A stretch of 64,000 nucleotides of DNA. It comes from Sporosarcina sp. BP05. GTDB lineage: Bacteria; Bacillota; Bacilli; Bacillales_A; Planococcaceae. This document shows positions 33,921-43,123 of the stretch, in pieces. The position numbers and the translations under genes are program-made. The stretch is from assembly GCF_014282005.1 (NCBI RefSeq), contig NZ_JACFTD010000005.1, forward strand, positions 124,001 to 188,000, given 5' to 3'. The notes beneath the pieces are model-generated. The model did not search any database. It had not been told where the DNA came from and saw nothing but the letters and a program-made list of their open reading frames with translations. Numbering within the stretch: the first letter of the stretch is position 1; each line of letters begins with the position of its first letter.

Positions 33921-35009
33921 TTATCTAAGAAAAGTCTCCCCATTAATTATGACTTGCGAGGCTCGAAATGGGATATTTATATTCATTGAAAAATACGGCT
34001 CTAAAATGCTATAAAATGACTCCCATTGACTATCTACTTGCTCATATTTACCGTTCAGCTCTAAATCAATGATGCCCGTGTAAACTTTTTGTAGTTTAGA
34101 AAGATCTTCCTTAGATACCTCGAAATCATAATAAGCCATTTGTTCATTAAATGTTGGCATTGGATAGGCAGCACGATAATACGGGCGCATCACCAAGTCA
34201 AATGCCTCCCATTTGTCCATCGCGAGTTGGTCGTCTCCGTCGCTACTAGCTTGGTGAGCGTCCTCATATAATTTCTTAATCACCGGGTAATCCACTTTTG
34301 AAATAGTCGTACCTAAGTCTATAATATACTCATCAAATGTCGGCTCTACATAATAGTTATTGACAATCTCAAAAAATCGATCTATCTTTACGCCAGATTC
34401 TTTCTCAGCTCCACTTTTTGATAGTGAAATCCATTGATTATAAAGTTCTTCCATTTGCAGCAGGTCATCACTCGTAAATGGATAGTCAAACATACTTATA
34501 TAAACATCAAATGGTTCAGGCTCCCAATTGGCAAGATAATACGGATTTGTTATTCGATTTATTTGTGCCCATAATTCTCCTGCCTCCTCCCATAACTCAT
34601 TCTTTTCTAAAGTCATTACCTCATTGTAAAGAAGTTCAAGCTTATTAATTTCATCTTCTGTCACGCCGAGTGGTAGATTTTTAACAAAGTAGTCAACGTT
34701 ATAAAAATCGGCAATGCTATCCAAGACTTCTCCTTCGATTTGCACCAAAGCCCCAACTGAGAAATTCATCGCCTGGATTTGCTCCTCAGCAAAAGTATGC
34801 AATCCAACATGGTAGCGTTCGCCGCTATCACCTTTAACGATTATTTCATTACCCCAATTTTCAACGACCGTCCCTTTGACAATCTGTCCAATTTGAATTT
34901 GTGATTTAGTTTGTTCCACTGCCGCGGAAGTATAGGAAGGCATCACTCCACCAATCCCAAGTGCCAACGCAATTGAAACGACAAACATTCTCAGCTTTTC
35001 CCTACTCAT
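33921..35009 (-). CDS. Secreted protein with four related helical repeats
   Basis: 362 residues with a signal peptide (basic start, hydrophobic core FVVSIALALGIGGVMP, cleavage near residue 29). Residues 40-100 form a small beta-rich, OB-like domain (IGQIVKGTVVENWGNEIIVK). Then come four loosely related units of 60-75 residues, each with a pattern like PTFDEYI...LYEDA...WEAFDLVMRPYY; Trp and paired Tyr recur in the last helix. I do not recognise the family. No catalytic motif or sortase signal. Divergent from the anchored protease gene at 35215. Confidence 0.75.
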   Translation of the reverse strand: MSREKLRMFVVSIALALGIGGVMPSYTSAAVEQTKSQIQIGQIVKGTVVENWGNEIIVKGDSGERYHVGLHTFAEEQIQAMNFSVGALVQIEGEVLDSIADFYNVDYFVKNLPLGVTEDEINKLELLYNEVMTLEKNELWEEAGELWAQINRITNPYYLANWEPEPFDVYISMFDYPFTSDDLLQMEELYNQWISLSKSGAEKESGVKIDRFFEIVNNYYVEPTFDEYIIDLGTTISKVDYPVIKKLYEDAHQASSDGDDQLAMDKWEAFDLVMRPYYRAAYPMPTFNEQMAYYDFEVSKEDLSKLQKVYTGIIDLELNGKYEQVDSQWESFYSILEPYFSMNINIPFRASQVIINGETFLR

Positions 35010-35164
35010 GGTTCATTCCCCTTTTTAAAAAATAATAGTGTAATAAGAAGACGCTTGGAAAATATTCATTCTTCCATCTAAATGTCATTGAACTATTCAT
35101 TATATGCTCTGACTAAATAATTATGACATACAAATAAAAGAAGAAAACCTTGTATTCTTCCCTT

Positions 35165-35173
35165 TGCTATAAT
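35165..35173 (+). promoter_or_regulatory. Extended -10 promoter of the protease gene
   Basis: TGCTATAAT is a perfect TGnTATAAT extended -10 box 41 bases upstream of the ATG; no good -35 is needed or seen. Confidence 0.6.
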
Positions 35174-35214
35174 GAACTATAACGATATGTATTTACTAGT
35201 TAGGGTGTGGGTGT

Positions 35215-36030
35215 ATGGAGTCGAATGAAAAACAATCGCCTGATTTAGGTGACGTTGATTCAAATGAAGAAATTGATGATGAAGAACTGCAAGAACTGGT
35301 ATTAGAAGCACAACAGGAGGCCCTTTATAGAGAGGCGCAAGAAAAAACAAATCGCAAAACGAAACATCCGTTTCCCAAATGGCTATTTTGGCTTATCTCA
35401 ATTGTGATGGTTTTCAATACATTTGCGGTTATTTTTGAAGTGTATTCAATTCCAGCTATTGAATTCTTAAAGACTTCCTCGAAATTATCGAAACAAAAAA
35501 ACATTGCTACTTATAAGAAATCTGTCGTTGTTATTCAGTCAGCTGAAAGCAAAGGCACAGGTTTCTCCATTTCAGGTGACGGAACTATTCTAACGAACTA
35601 TCATGTTATCGAAGGAAGCGATTCCGTAAATGTCTACTTTCCAGAAGAAGGGCGTTTTACGGCAGACGTTGTCCTTACATATCCTTCAGTCGATCTCGCT
35701 GTACTAAAAGTCAATAGACAAAAACTTCCCTATTTAAAACTCGCTAAAAAAACGAATTTCACAGCTAATGAAGCCATTCATTTTATTGGCAATCCTTTAA
35801 GTTTTAAGGGCATTGCAAATGAAGGCATAATTATTGATTATATCGAGCTACCGGATTGGGATGCACCTGTCGTTATGATGAAAGCACCCGTTTATCGGGG
35901 AAATAGCGGTAGCCCCGTAATAAATAGTAAGGGGCTGGTGATTGGCATTGTGTTCGCAACGTTAGATCATGAAACACATGGAAAAGTCGGGTTATTTATT
36001 CCGATAAATGAGTTTTACAATCAACAATAA
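35215..36030 (+). CDS. Membrane-anchored trypsin-like serine protease (HtrA-like, no PDZ)
   Basis: 271 residues. An acidic cytoplasmic N-terminus (residues 1-45, many Glu/Asp), one membrane helix (about 55-77), then an extracytoplasmic protease domain with His130 (TNYHV), Asp160 (PSVDLAV) and Ser231 (RGNSGSP). Unlike HtrA/DegP there is no PDZ domain; the chain ends right after the protease fold. Likely a surface protein-quality or signalling protease. The extended -10 promoter lies upstream and a terminator follows. Confidence 0.88.
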   Translation: MESNEKQSPDLGDVDSNEEIDDEELQELVLEAQQEALYREAQEKTNRKTKHPFPKWLFWLISIVMVFNTFAVIFEVYSIPAIEFLKTSSKLSKQKNIATYKKSVVVIQSAESKGTGFSISGDGTILTNYHVIEGSDSVNVYFPEEGRFTADVVLTYPSVDLAVLKVNRQKLPYLKLAKKTNFTANEAIHFIGNPLSFKGIANEGIIIDYIELPDWDAPVVMMKAPVYRGNSGSPVINSKGLVIGIVFATLDHETHGKVGLFIPINEFYNQQ

Positions 36031-36048
36031 AATTATTTTTCAATATCG

Positions 36049-36081
36049 AAAACGGTTGCATGTATTATGCAACCGTTTTTA
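36049..36081 (+). terminator. Terminator of the anchored protease gene
   Basis: AAAACGGTTGCAT / ATGCAACCGTTTTT, perfect stem with a short T-run, 19 bases past the stop. Confidence 0.85.
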
Positions 36082-36148
36082 CCAGAATAAGATTATATTA
36101 GTAACGGAAAAGTTTTGCTTGGCTGTCGGATTATATTTTTTGCATACT

Positions 36149-36301
36149 TCAGCCTTTTTTGTTATTATCCCTATCTTTATCTTCTTTTTCGCCGACTTTA
36201 TCCGCTTCTTTAAATTCTTCTTGATACAGTACTTCTTGTGCTGAGGTCAATCCATTATTTTTATCAGTCAATTGTTCGTGTGGAAACTTTTTCTCATTCA
36301 T
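36149..36301 (-). CDS. Small hydrophilic protein, 50 residues
   Basis: The ATG at 36301 follows AGGAGAGG at ideal distance. The product is almost wholly charged or polar (MNEKKFPHEQLTDKNNGLTS at the start, a Lys/Glu/Asp-rich tail) and has no cysteine. Its composition resembles small stress- or spore-related proteins of Bacillales, but I cannot assign a family. It converges on the protease gene. Confidence 0.55.
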   Translation of the reverse strand: MNEKKFPHEQLTDKNNGLTSAQEVLYQEEFKEADKVGEKEDKDRDNNKKG

Positions 36302-36385
36302 TTGCATCCTCTCCTTTCCCTGTTTATATCCTGATTACTTAGTTTGTCCAAGTCTTTTAGATTTTAAACATCAAAGTATCCAAAT

Positions 36386-36424
36386 ACAAAACCGCCAAAG
36401 GAAAATTAATTCCTTAGCGGCTTT
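36386..36424 (-). terminator. Terminator of msmX
   Basis: AAGCCGCTAAGGAA pairs with TTCCTTTGGCGGTTTT, giving a stem plus T-run 12 bases past the msmX stop. Confidence 0.8.
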
Positions 36425-36435
36425 ACTGTATAATC

Positions 36436-37533
36436 CTATTTAATTCGCAGTTCTGATTCCTTATCGAAAAAGTGTGCTTTATTAAGATCGAACGCTAAGT
36501 CGACTGTTTCACCTGCTGCAACGCTGAAACGTGCATCAACTCGAGCAACGAAATCCTGGTCATTTACTTTAGAATAAAGAATAATTTCTGCTCCCATTAA
36601 TTCAGCAACTTCAATCGAGGCCTTGATTTTTGTTTCAGGAGAGAAATCAAGGAATAGCGGTTCATCATGAATATCCTCTGGACGAACTCCAAGAATGATC
36701 TCTTTACCGACATAACCTTGCTCACGAAGATATTTCATCTTCCCTTCAGGTACAAGAATTTTCACATCGTCCATAACAAAATAATTCTCTTCTAATCTAC
36801 CATTCAAGAAGTTCATTGCAGGAGAACCGATAAAACCACCAACAAAAACATTATTAGGTTCATCGTAAACTTCTTTAGGAGCCCCTACTTGTTGGATATA
36901 TCCATCTTTCATGACAACAAGACGCGTCGCCATTGTCATTGCTTCCGTTTGATCGTGAGTTACATAAACGGTTGTTGTTTGCAAGCGTCTGTGAAGTTTT
37001 TGAATCTCGGCACGCATTTGGACACGTAACTTAGCATCTAAGTTAGACAATGGTTCATCCATTAAGAATACTTCGGCATCGCGAACTATAGCACGTCCTA
37101 AAGCAACACGCTGACGCTGACCACCTGAAAGAGCTTTCGGTTTACGCGTTAACAGGTCCTCAAGACCCAAAATCTTAGCTGCATTATCAACACGTTTTTT
37201 TATTTCATCTTTTTTAAATTTACGAAGCTTCAAACCAAATGCCATATTATTGTAAACATCCATATGTGGATATAATGCATAGTTTTGGAAAACCATTGCG
37301 ATGTCACGATCTTTTGGTGGGACATCGTTCACTCTTTTACCACCAATGAAAAGATCGCCTCCTGATATTTCTTCCAAACCAGCAATCATTCTAAGTGTTG
37401 TTGATTTTCCACAGCCTGATGGACCCACCAATACTAAAAATTCTTTATCTCTAATTTCCAAACTAAAATCTTTTACAGAAACTACATCTTTGTCATATAC
37501 TTTTCTAATATTTACTAATTTCAAGTCTGCCAT
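36436..37533 (-). CDS. msmX: Multi-sugar ABC transporter ATP-binding protein
   Basis: ATPase that in Bacillota energises several sugar importers lacking their own ATPase. 365 residues: Walker A GPSGCGKST (37-45), signature LSGGQRQRVALGRA, Walker B VFLMDEPLSNLDAKL, and the C-terminal OB-type regulatory domain (IILGVRPEDIHDEP). The MsmEFG genes 6-9 kb away encode binding protein and two permeases but no ATPase, so MsmX very probably serves them. ATG at 37533 with GGAGGG. Monocistronic, preceded by a PucR-like regulator gene. Confidence 0.95.
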   Translation of the reverse strand: MADLKLVNIRKVYDKDVVSVKDFSLEIRDKEFLVLVGPSGCGKSTTLRMIAGLEEISGGDLFIGGKRVNDVPPKDRDIAMVFQNYALYPHMDVYNNMAFGLKLRKFKKDEIKKRVDNAAKILGLEDLLTRKPKALSGGQRQRVALGRAIVRDAEVFLMDEPLSNLDAKLRVQMRAEIQKLHRRLQTTTVYVTHDQTEAMTMATRLVVMKDGYIQQVGAPKEVYDEPNNVFVGGFIGSPAMNFLNGRLEENYFVMDDVKILVPEGKMKYLREQGYVGKEIILGVRPEDIHDEPLFLDFSPETKIKASIEVAELMGAEIILYSKVNDQDFVARVDARFSVAAGETVDLAFDLNKAHFFDKESELRIK

Positions 37534-37701
37534 TTTATTCCCTCCAGTGTATGTAAGTGCTTTCATCTACTTATAATAGAATACAATATTTATATTATTT
37601 AAGTAATGGTGAATATGCACAAAAATCCGGACAGTCTTCAGTCATATTTACTATGAACGTTTTCACAATAAAATAGTAGCTAGTTTTACCGATAAACGGC
37701 G

Positions 37702-38586
37702 TTACTTTTTTGCTAAAAGCGCCAGGTATACTGTCATTGCATGGTGAAATTGGCGGATATCTATTCCCGTCTTTTCAAAAAAACGATCCAATCGATATTG
37801 GAGACTGTTGCGGTGCATATGCAATACTTTTGCAGTCTCCGATATATTTAAATTACATTGAAGAAAAGTTTCAATCGTTTTCAGTGTTTCTTCATCGTTT
37901 ATGTATTTTTGTAAAACAGTTTTACCAATATCGGAACGTAGGCCTGGTTCTATTTGATTGATGAGTAAATAGGGTACAGCGTCAATATACGTTACAACAG
38001 TCTTATTCGTATAAATAAATACTTTTTTAGCGGCATTTATTAATAAGTGATAATACTGAGCGATGTCTTCCAAACTTTCCTTATAAGATCCAATATAGAA
38101 GTTGATTTTCACATATAAATCGCTCATGAGTATATCTTTAATCTCTTCAAATGAGATACTATCTTCATAGACTGTCTGTTCTTCAATAATAATCCCTTCA
38201 TGTCCATTTCCCCATAGGATCGGTACAGGTTTAGCAAAAAGCTCATGAATGGCATCTTTAAATACAATAGGGTCAATTTGATTTTTTTTGATAGAAAAGT
38301 AGATAAAACGATAGGAATTTTTAATTTCAAACTTAGCACTTGATTCAGCCGAATCAATCGCATTTCTCCATTTTCGTTCTTCATCAGTAGGTACTGGTAA
38401 ATTTATATTATATGGCAATAAAAAAGTAGCTAATAATGATACATCCTTGGAAGTTAATTCTTCCTCATCGATACCAATAATCTCATTTTCACCTGTCACA
38501 AACCACTTATATGTAGAGTCTAAGTTATCGTGCCCCTCTGAATATACAAGGAGTGAAGAATAAATTTTACGTAATTGATTGATCAT
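37702..38586 (-). CDS. PucR/CdaR-type transcriptional regulator
   Basis: 294 residues. The last 60 form the PucR-type helix-turn-helix (FLQCNLNISETAKVLHMHRN, then SLQYRLDRFFEKTGIDIRQF), the hallmark of PucR/CdaR activators. The upstream part is a GGDEF-like helical-beta domain without recognisable ligand motif. B. subtilis has an MsmX-independent set of such regulators for purine and sugar-acid use, but the target here is unknown. It lies 168 bases before msmX in the same direction, so msmX is the first candidate. ATG at 38586 after AGAGGTG. Confidence 0.82.
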   Translation of the reverse strand: MINQLRKIYSSLLVYSEGHDNLDSTYKWFVTGENEIIGIDEEELTSKDVSLLATFLLPYNINLPVPTDEERKWRNAIDSAESSAKFEIKNSYRFIYFSIKKNQIDPIVFKDAIHELFAKPVPILWGNGHEGIIIEEQTVYEDSISFEEIKDILMSDLYVKINFYIGSYKESLEDIAQYYHLLINAAKKVFIYTNKTVVTYIDAVPYLLINQIEPGLRSDIGKTVLQKYINDEETLKTIETFLQCNLNISETAKVLHMHRNSLQYRLDRFFEKTGIDIRQFHHAMTVYLALLAKK

Positions 38587-38683
38587 CAAAACACCTCTTT
38601 CTTTTTTCAAAAAGTATTTTCACTTTAGATTATTGTGTCCAAAACAATAGTACCACATTAGTTCTTATATGCGTCTTGCGCTT

Positions 38684-38950
38684 AGAAATCAATGGATTTT
38701 CATGTTCAATGCTCACAACATAATCATAGCCATAAGTGAGCTAAGCATTCATCATATCCGACCACTCTTGAATACTATGACCGCAACCAACAGAACGGAA
38801 TGTCCATGCACGTGATTGCACATCCCCAAAAGACTGCATATCTGTTAAGCCATGCATATTGACGTTTTCTTGGTCAATAAAAGTAGCTTTCGCATGAATA
38901 TGATAAATGCCATTTTCTTTTCCTAATATCTTAATCGCTACGACATGCAA
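38684..38950 (-). pseudogene. Truncated sugar-phosphate isomerase/epimerase remnant
   Basis: The minus strand reads AIKILGKENGIYHIHAKATF, NVNMHGLTDMQSFGDVQ, AWTFRSVGCGHSIQEWSDMM, then a TAG where the intact relative has Leu, and LTYGYDYVVSIEHENPL. It is the C-terminal third of a protein very close to the TIM-barrel isomerase at 62267-63235. The N-terminal two thirds are gone, replaced by a glycosidase fragment at 38945-39012. Confidence 0.88.
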
Positions 38951-39012
38951 TCACCACGTACGTTTTTTGCAAAAACCGAACTTCCAGCACCTAAAAATAT
39001 ATGCTTTGTCAT
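38945..39012 (-). pseudogene. N-terminal stub of a GH4 glycosidase (MelA/LplD-like)
   Basis: From an ATG at 39012 the frame reads MTKHIFLGAGSSVFAKNV and GDCM, the NAD-binding N-terminus of family 4 glycosidases such as alpha-galactosidase or alpha-galacturonidase, then meets a stop and the isomerase remnant. Only about 22 codons remain, so a deletion fused two genes. Confidence 0.7.
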
Positions 39013-39242
39013 AAAAAAACCTGTTATTATATTTAGTACCGATATATGGAAGTGGTTTCAACTGAAAAAGCAATATTAATCAACGCAAAAAACAATATCC
39101 CATTCCATCGAACTGACTGCTACGATAATCATAGCCCAAGTAATAACGTTATGAAATGTAAGATAGCGGAAGTTGGAGTTATATATTGCTATCTAAAATA
39201 AAAGTATGTTCAATGTGGCTGAAACACTTGGTTACTCGTCAA

Positions 39243-40742
39243 TTAACAAATACCCACCCAACTATTCTTCAATTCCCACGCGTCGAGCTTTATCAGTTTT
39301 GTTTCTCCGCTATCACTGAATAATTCAACAGAGATACTCGTTTGATCTGGATAGATACGGGCAGTCATTACTGTTTCGCCGTCGTTGACAAATAATTCAA
39401 GAGAAGATTGGTCTATAAACAGATGGAGTTTGAGAGTTTCACGGTTTCGGCCGTGAATGATACTCTGTCTAATTCCACCTTCTCCATGCCCTGAAAGATT
39501 ACGGTCAATCCCAACTTTACCTTCAGCCACATAATAAAAAATCTCTGTTTTCTGCTTCCCATCTGCTGAGCATCGAATATTAAGACCGAATTTTTCAGCT
39601 GTGTTATTTTTTAACGAAAACTCAGCAATAATTTCAAGTTGATTACCTTTAATAGCTGATAATCGAACGTTATCGTTAATCATAGTTGGTTCAACCACAT
39701 TTTTTACTGTTCTCAATTTTTGCAGTTCCTCAATTGGAGTCATTGAAAGTTCACCATAATCATTGAACTTCAACTCTCTCGGTAATGTTAACGCCCCTGC
39801 CCAATCATGTTTTTGTTCTGGCATTATAGTTTCCCACATGCTCATCCAACCAAACAAAATTCGTCTACCTCGATCATCGAGTAAGGTCTGTCCTGCATAA
39901 AAATCAAAGCCCTTATCGAGCTCAGTAAATTGACCATGCGAAAACTGTTTTGTCTTATAATCAAAATCACCAATATAAGTCCCGTTCTGATACAGATTCT
40001 GATATAAATCTCCTTCAGGTTTAATTCCTTGGGGCGAGAAAAGCAGTACATGCTTTCCTTTAAGTTCGAAAAAGTCCGGGCATTCAAACATATAGCCCAT
40101 TTCCCCTTCACTCTGTGCGATTACACCTTGATAGACCCATGTAGACATATCATTGGATTCATATAAAAGTACATTGCCTAACTCACCGACTTGATTCCCC
40201 AACACCATATACCATATATCTTGGTGTTTCCAAACTTTGGGGTCTCGAAAATGTGGCGAACCATTTATCGGAGGTTTTGAAATAATTGGATGACCAGCCT
40301 GCTTTTCAAAATGAATTCCGTCATTACTTTTTGCAATACATTGCACTTCAAAAAAATCAGAGCCATCTTCATTCAAATTGTTATGCCCTGTATAAAACAG
40401 GAGCAATTGCCCATCATGTTCAATGGCACTTCCTGAAAAGCACCCACTTTTATCAAACTCGTCTCCTGGTGCGAGTGCAATGGGGAGATGTTCCCAATGT
40501 ACAAGATCTTTACTTTTAACATGTCCCCAGTGCATTGGCCCTCCCTTCGCACCAAATGGATGATGCTGAAAGAATACATGATAGTCCCCATTCCATTGAA
40601 TTAATCCATTCGGATCATTAATCCAGTGTGCAGGAGCCATGATGTGATAGCCTAGTCGGTATGGCGTATCTATCACTTTTTCACTTGCCACTTGTAAAGC
40701 CTTTTCAGCCTTTATGATTCGTTCTTGATGATTTGTAACCAC
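39243..40742 (-). CDS. Sucrose-6-phosphate hydrolase / beta-fructofuranosidase, GH32
   Basis: 499 residues, cytosolic (no signal peptide). The GH32 nucleophile motif WINDPNG is at residues 40-46, with HFRDPK and MFECPDFF (acid/base Glu) in order, then the C-terminal beta-sandwich (LHLFIDQSSLELFVNDGE). It splits sucrose or sucrose-6-phosphate; beside an alpha-galactosidase and an ABC importer, unphosphorylated sucrose released from raffinose is the likely substrate. The start is a GTG at 40742 with GAGGG seven bases upstream. It has its own position after the terminator of the GH36 gene. Confidence 0.93.
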   Translation of the reverse strand: MVTNHQERIIKAEKALQVASEKVIDTPYRLGYHIMAPAHWINDPNGLIQWNGDYHVFFQHHPFGAKGGPMHWGHVKSKDLVHWEHLPIALAPGDEFDKSGCFSGSAIEHDGQLLLFYTGHNNLNEDGSDFFEVQCIAKSNDGIHFEKQAGHPIISKPPINGSPHFRDPKVWKHQDIWYMVLGNQVGELGNVLLYESNDMSTWVYQGVIAQSEGEMGYMFECPDFFELKGKHVLLFSPQGIKPEGDLYQNLYQNGTYIGDFDYKTKQFSHGQFTELDKGFDFYAGQTLLDDRGRRILFGWMSMWETIMPEQKHDWAGALTLPRELKFNDYGELSMTPIEELQKLRTVKNVVEPTMINDNVRLSAIKGNQLEIIAEFSLKNNTAEKFGLNIRCSADGKQKTEIFYYVAEGKVGIDRNLSGHGEGGIRQSIIHGRNRETLKLHLFIDQSSLELFVNDGETVMTARIYPDQTSISVELFSDSGETKLIKLDAWELKNSWVGIC

Positions 40743-40839
40743 TACAATCCCTCACTTCTATGGATTAATTAGTTGAAGTATTGAATACGTCATGCAAACT
40801 AGCGTAATTCAATGGTATTTTACATTCAACCTAGATTGA

Positions 40840-40891
40840 AAGAAAACGATAGGTATTCCCCATTCCATTGAACAGGGAATACTCATCGTTT
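40840..40891 (-). terminator. Terminator of the alpha-galactosidase operon
   Basis: AACGATGAGTATTCCC pairs with GGGAATACCTATCGTT, with T-rich sequence after it, 10 bases past the GH36 stop. It separates the GH36 operon from the GH32 gene. Confidence 0.82.
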
Positions 40892-40900
40892 TTTCCTTAC

Positions 40901-43090
40901 TTATAATTCTTTGAAATGCCAGACATGGCTTTGAAAGTCACCCTTCATATCGATTGGAATGCTTAAACCTACGAAAGTGAGTTCATCGCCGCCATATACC
41001 TTATCCGTTCCAAGCAATTCATAATTCTTCGTTATATCCATGCCTGCTAAGCGTACGCTTCCAATTGCAGTATTCGCCTCCGCAAGCACGCGGAACAAGT
41101 AGACAATGACCTCTGTTTTATCTTTATTGACAAACAGCCACGCGGTCTCATTGCCTTCAAAAGGGCTCTTCAAACGATAAAAATCACCGAATTGTATAAG
41201 CTTGCGAATTTCTTTATATCTTTCTACCTGTGCTTTAACCGCTAGCTTTTCAGCTTCCGTCAGTTTCGTTAAATCAAGCTCATACCCAAGATTCCCTGAC
41301 ATCGCAACATCGCCACGCATAGCGAGCGATGTAATCCGGTCGACTTGATGGTTCGGAACGGCTGATACATGCGCACCCATTGAAATAATCGGATAGACCA
41401 TACTTGTACCGTATTGAATTTTCAGGCGTGAAATCGCATCTGTATTATCGCTTGTCCATGTTTGCGGCATATAGTAAAGCATACCAGGGTCAAAACGACC
41501 GCCCCCGCCAGAGCAACTCTCAAATAGAATTTCAGGGAAACGGGAGGTTATGGTCTCAATGACATTGTACAATCCGAGCATGTAACGGTGAGCCGTCTCT
41601 CTTTGCCTGTCAGCAGGTAGTAATGCGGAACCAATTTCCGTCATGGAGCGGTTCATATCCCATTTCACATAAGAAATCGGCACACTTGCCAAAATGTCAC
41701 AGACGCGCTTTGTGATTTCTTTACAAACATCCGCCCTTGAAAAATCAAGGACTAGCTGATTGCGGCTTTCGGATCGGTTGCGCCCCGGAACATGCAGGCA
41801 CCAGTCGGGATGCTCGCGGTAAAGATTACTGTCAACTGAAATCATTTCCGGCTCAAACCACAGACCAAACTTCATACCCATTTCCGTCACTTGACAAGCC
41901 AAATCATCAAGTCCGTTCGGCAGCTTCTCAGTGTCTTCAAACCAATCACCAAGTGATGTGTGGTCACTATTTCTTTTTTCAAACCAACCGTCATCCAAAA
42001 CAACTAACTCAATTCCAAGCTCCTGACCGGTTTTAGCAATATCAAGAATTTTATCAGCATTAAAATCAAAGTAAGTTGCTTCCCAATTATTTACGAGAAT
42101 TGGACGTTCTTTCTCCTTATATATCCCCCTCATTAGCCTAGTTCTGTATAACTCATGAAACGTTCTCGACATACCTCCAAGCCCAGTCGCTGAAAATACC
42201 ATCACTGCTTCAGGTGTTTGGAACGATTCTCCTGGTTCAAGTCTCCAATTAAAGTCGAATGGGTTGATGCCCATCATTACTCTTGTATTGTTAAATTGAT
42301 CGACTTCCGCTTGGGCAAGGAAATTTCCACTATAGACAAAATTGAACGCATATACATCACCTGTATGCTCGCCGGCTCCTTTTCTCAGCAATGCTATGAA
42401 AGGATTATGTTGGTGACTACTTGCTCCTCTTGCGCTTTCAATCGATTGAACACCATGTCTAAGTGGCTGGCGTTCGATATGATTTTCTTTCGCATGACCA
42501 CCATGAAGATGCATAAAATCAAAATCTGCATCCCGAAAATCAACACTGACACTTAAAGCACGTAATAGTTTGAGTGACGCCGTTCCCTCGTTTAGGAATT
42601 TTACAGATCGCGTAATGACATTAAACTGTTCGAAGACGGTATAACAGAGTACAACTTTTAAATTTGTTTCCGCATCACGCATGACAATTTCTAACGTCTG
42701 GGCTTCATTGTTTTCTTCTACATAAGTAGCCGGTAGGCCCGGTAATACAGGTTTTCCTTTCCGGATTATATGTGACTCATAGCGTAAATCACTAATGGTT
42801 GATCCGTTTTCAATCTGGATCTGATAAGCCGGCTTGCGATAGTCCGTATTCCCGAACTGTGGGTATTCCTGTGGTAACGTATCCAACGAAAATGTTCGGT
42901 CTTCCTTGTAGGGATTCCCAGAGAAGCCACGGTCTACAAGTTGTATTTCATTTGAATAGTTAAAGTCGTTTATTTTTCTCCCCCAATAGAGATGGAGTAA
43001 ATAGCTGTCACGTACAATTTCCATGACATAGCTCGTATCATTTGCTTGTAAATGAAATCTGTTTTTTTTCGAATCAAAATGTATCGCCAT
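40901..43090 (-). CDS. Alpha-galactosidase, GH36
   Basis: Removes terminal alpha-1,6-galactose from melibiose, raffinose and stachyose. 729 residues, cytosolic. N-terminal beta-sandwich, then a TIM barrel with WEATYFDF, VVLDDGWF, GLWFEPEMI, the nucleophile in SYVKWDMNR and the acid/base in TWTSDNTDA; LFESCSGGGGRFD is also conserved. Last gene of the lacI-msmE-msmF-msmG-aga operon, 33 bases after msmG. Confidence 0.94.
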   Translation of the reverse strand: MAIHFDSKKNRFHLQANDTSYVMEIVRDSYLLHLYWGRKINDFNYSNEIQLVDRGFSGNPYKEDRTFSLDTLPQEYPQFGNTDYRKPAYQIQIENGSTISDLRYESHIIRKGKPVLPGLPATYVEENNEAQTLEIVMRDAETNLKVVLCYTVFEQFNVITRSVKFLNEGTASLKLLRALSVSVDFRDADFDFMHLHGGHAKENHIERQPLRHGVQSIESARGASSHQHNPFIALLRKGAGEHTGDVYAFNFVYSGNFLAQAEVDQFNNTRVMMGINPFDFNWRLEPGESFQTPEAVMVFSATGLGGMSRTFHELYRTRLMRGIYKEKERPILVNNWEATYFDFNADKILDIAKTGQELGIELVVLDDGWFEKRNSDHTSLGDWFEDTEKLPNGLDDLACQVTEMGMKFGLWFEPEMISVDSNLYREHPDWCLHVPGRNRSESRNQLVLDFSRADVCKEITKRVCDILASVPISYVKWDMNRSMTEIGSALLPADRQRETAHRYMLGLYNVIETITSRFPEILFESCSGGGGRFDPGMLYYMPQTWTSDNTDAISRLKIQYGTSMVYPIISMGAHVSAVPNHQVDRITSLAMRGDVAMSGNLGYELDLTKLTEAEKLAVKAQVERYKEIRKLIQFGDFYRLKSPFEGNETAWLFVNKDKTEVIVYLFRVLAEANTAIGSVRLAGMDITKNYELLGTDKVYGGDELTFVGLSIPIDMKGDFQSHVWHFKEL

Positions 43091-43123
43091 ATGAATATTC
43101 AGCTCCTAAACTTTATAATTGGT

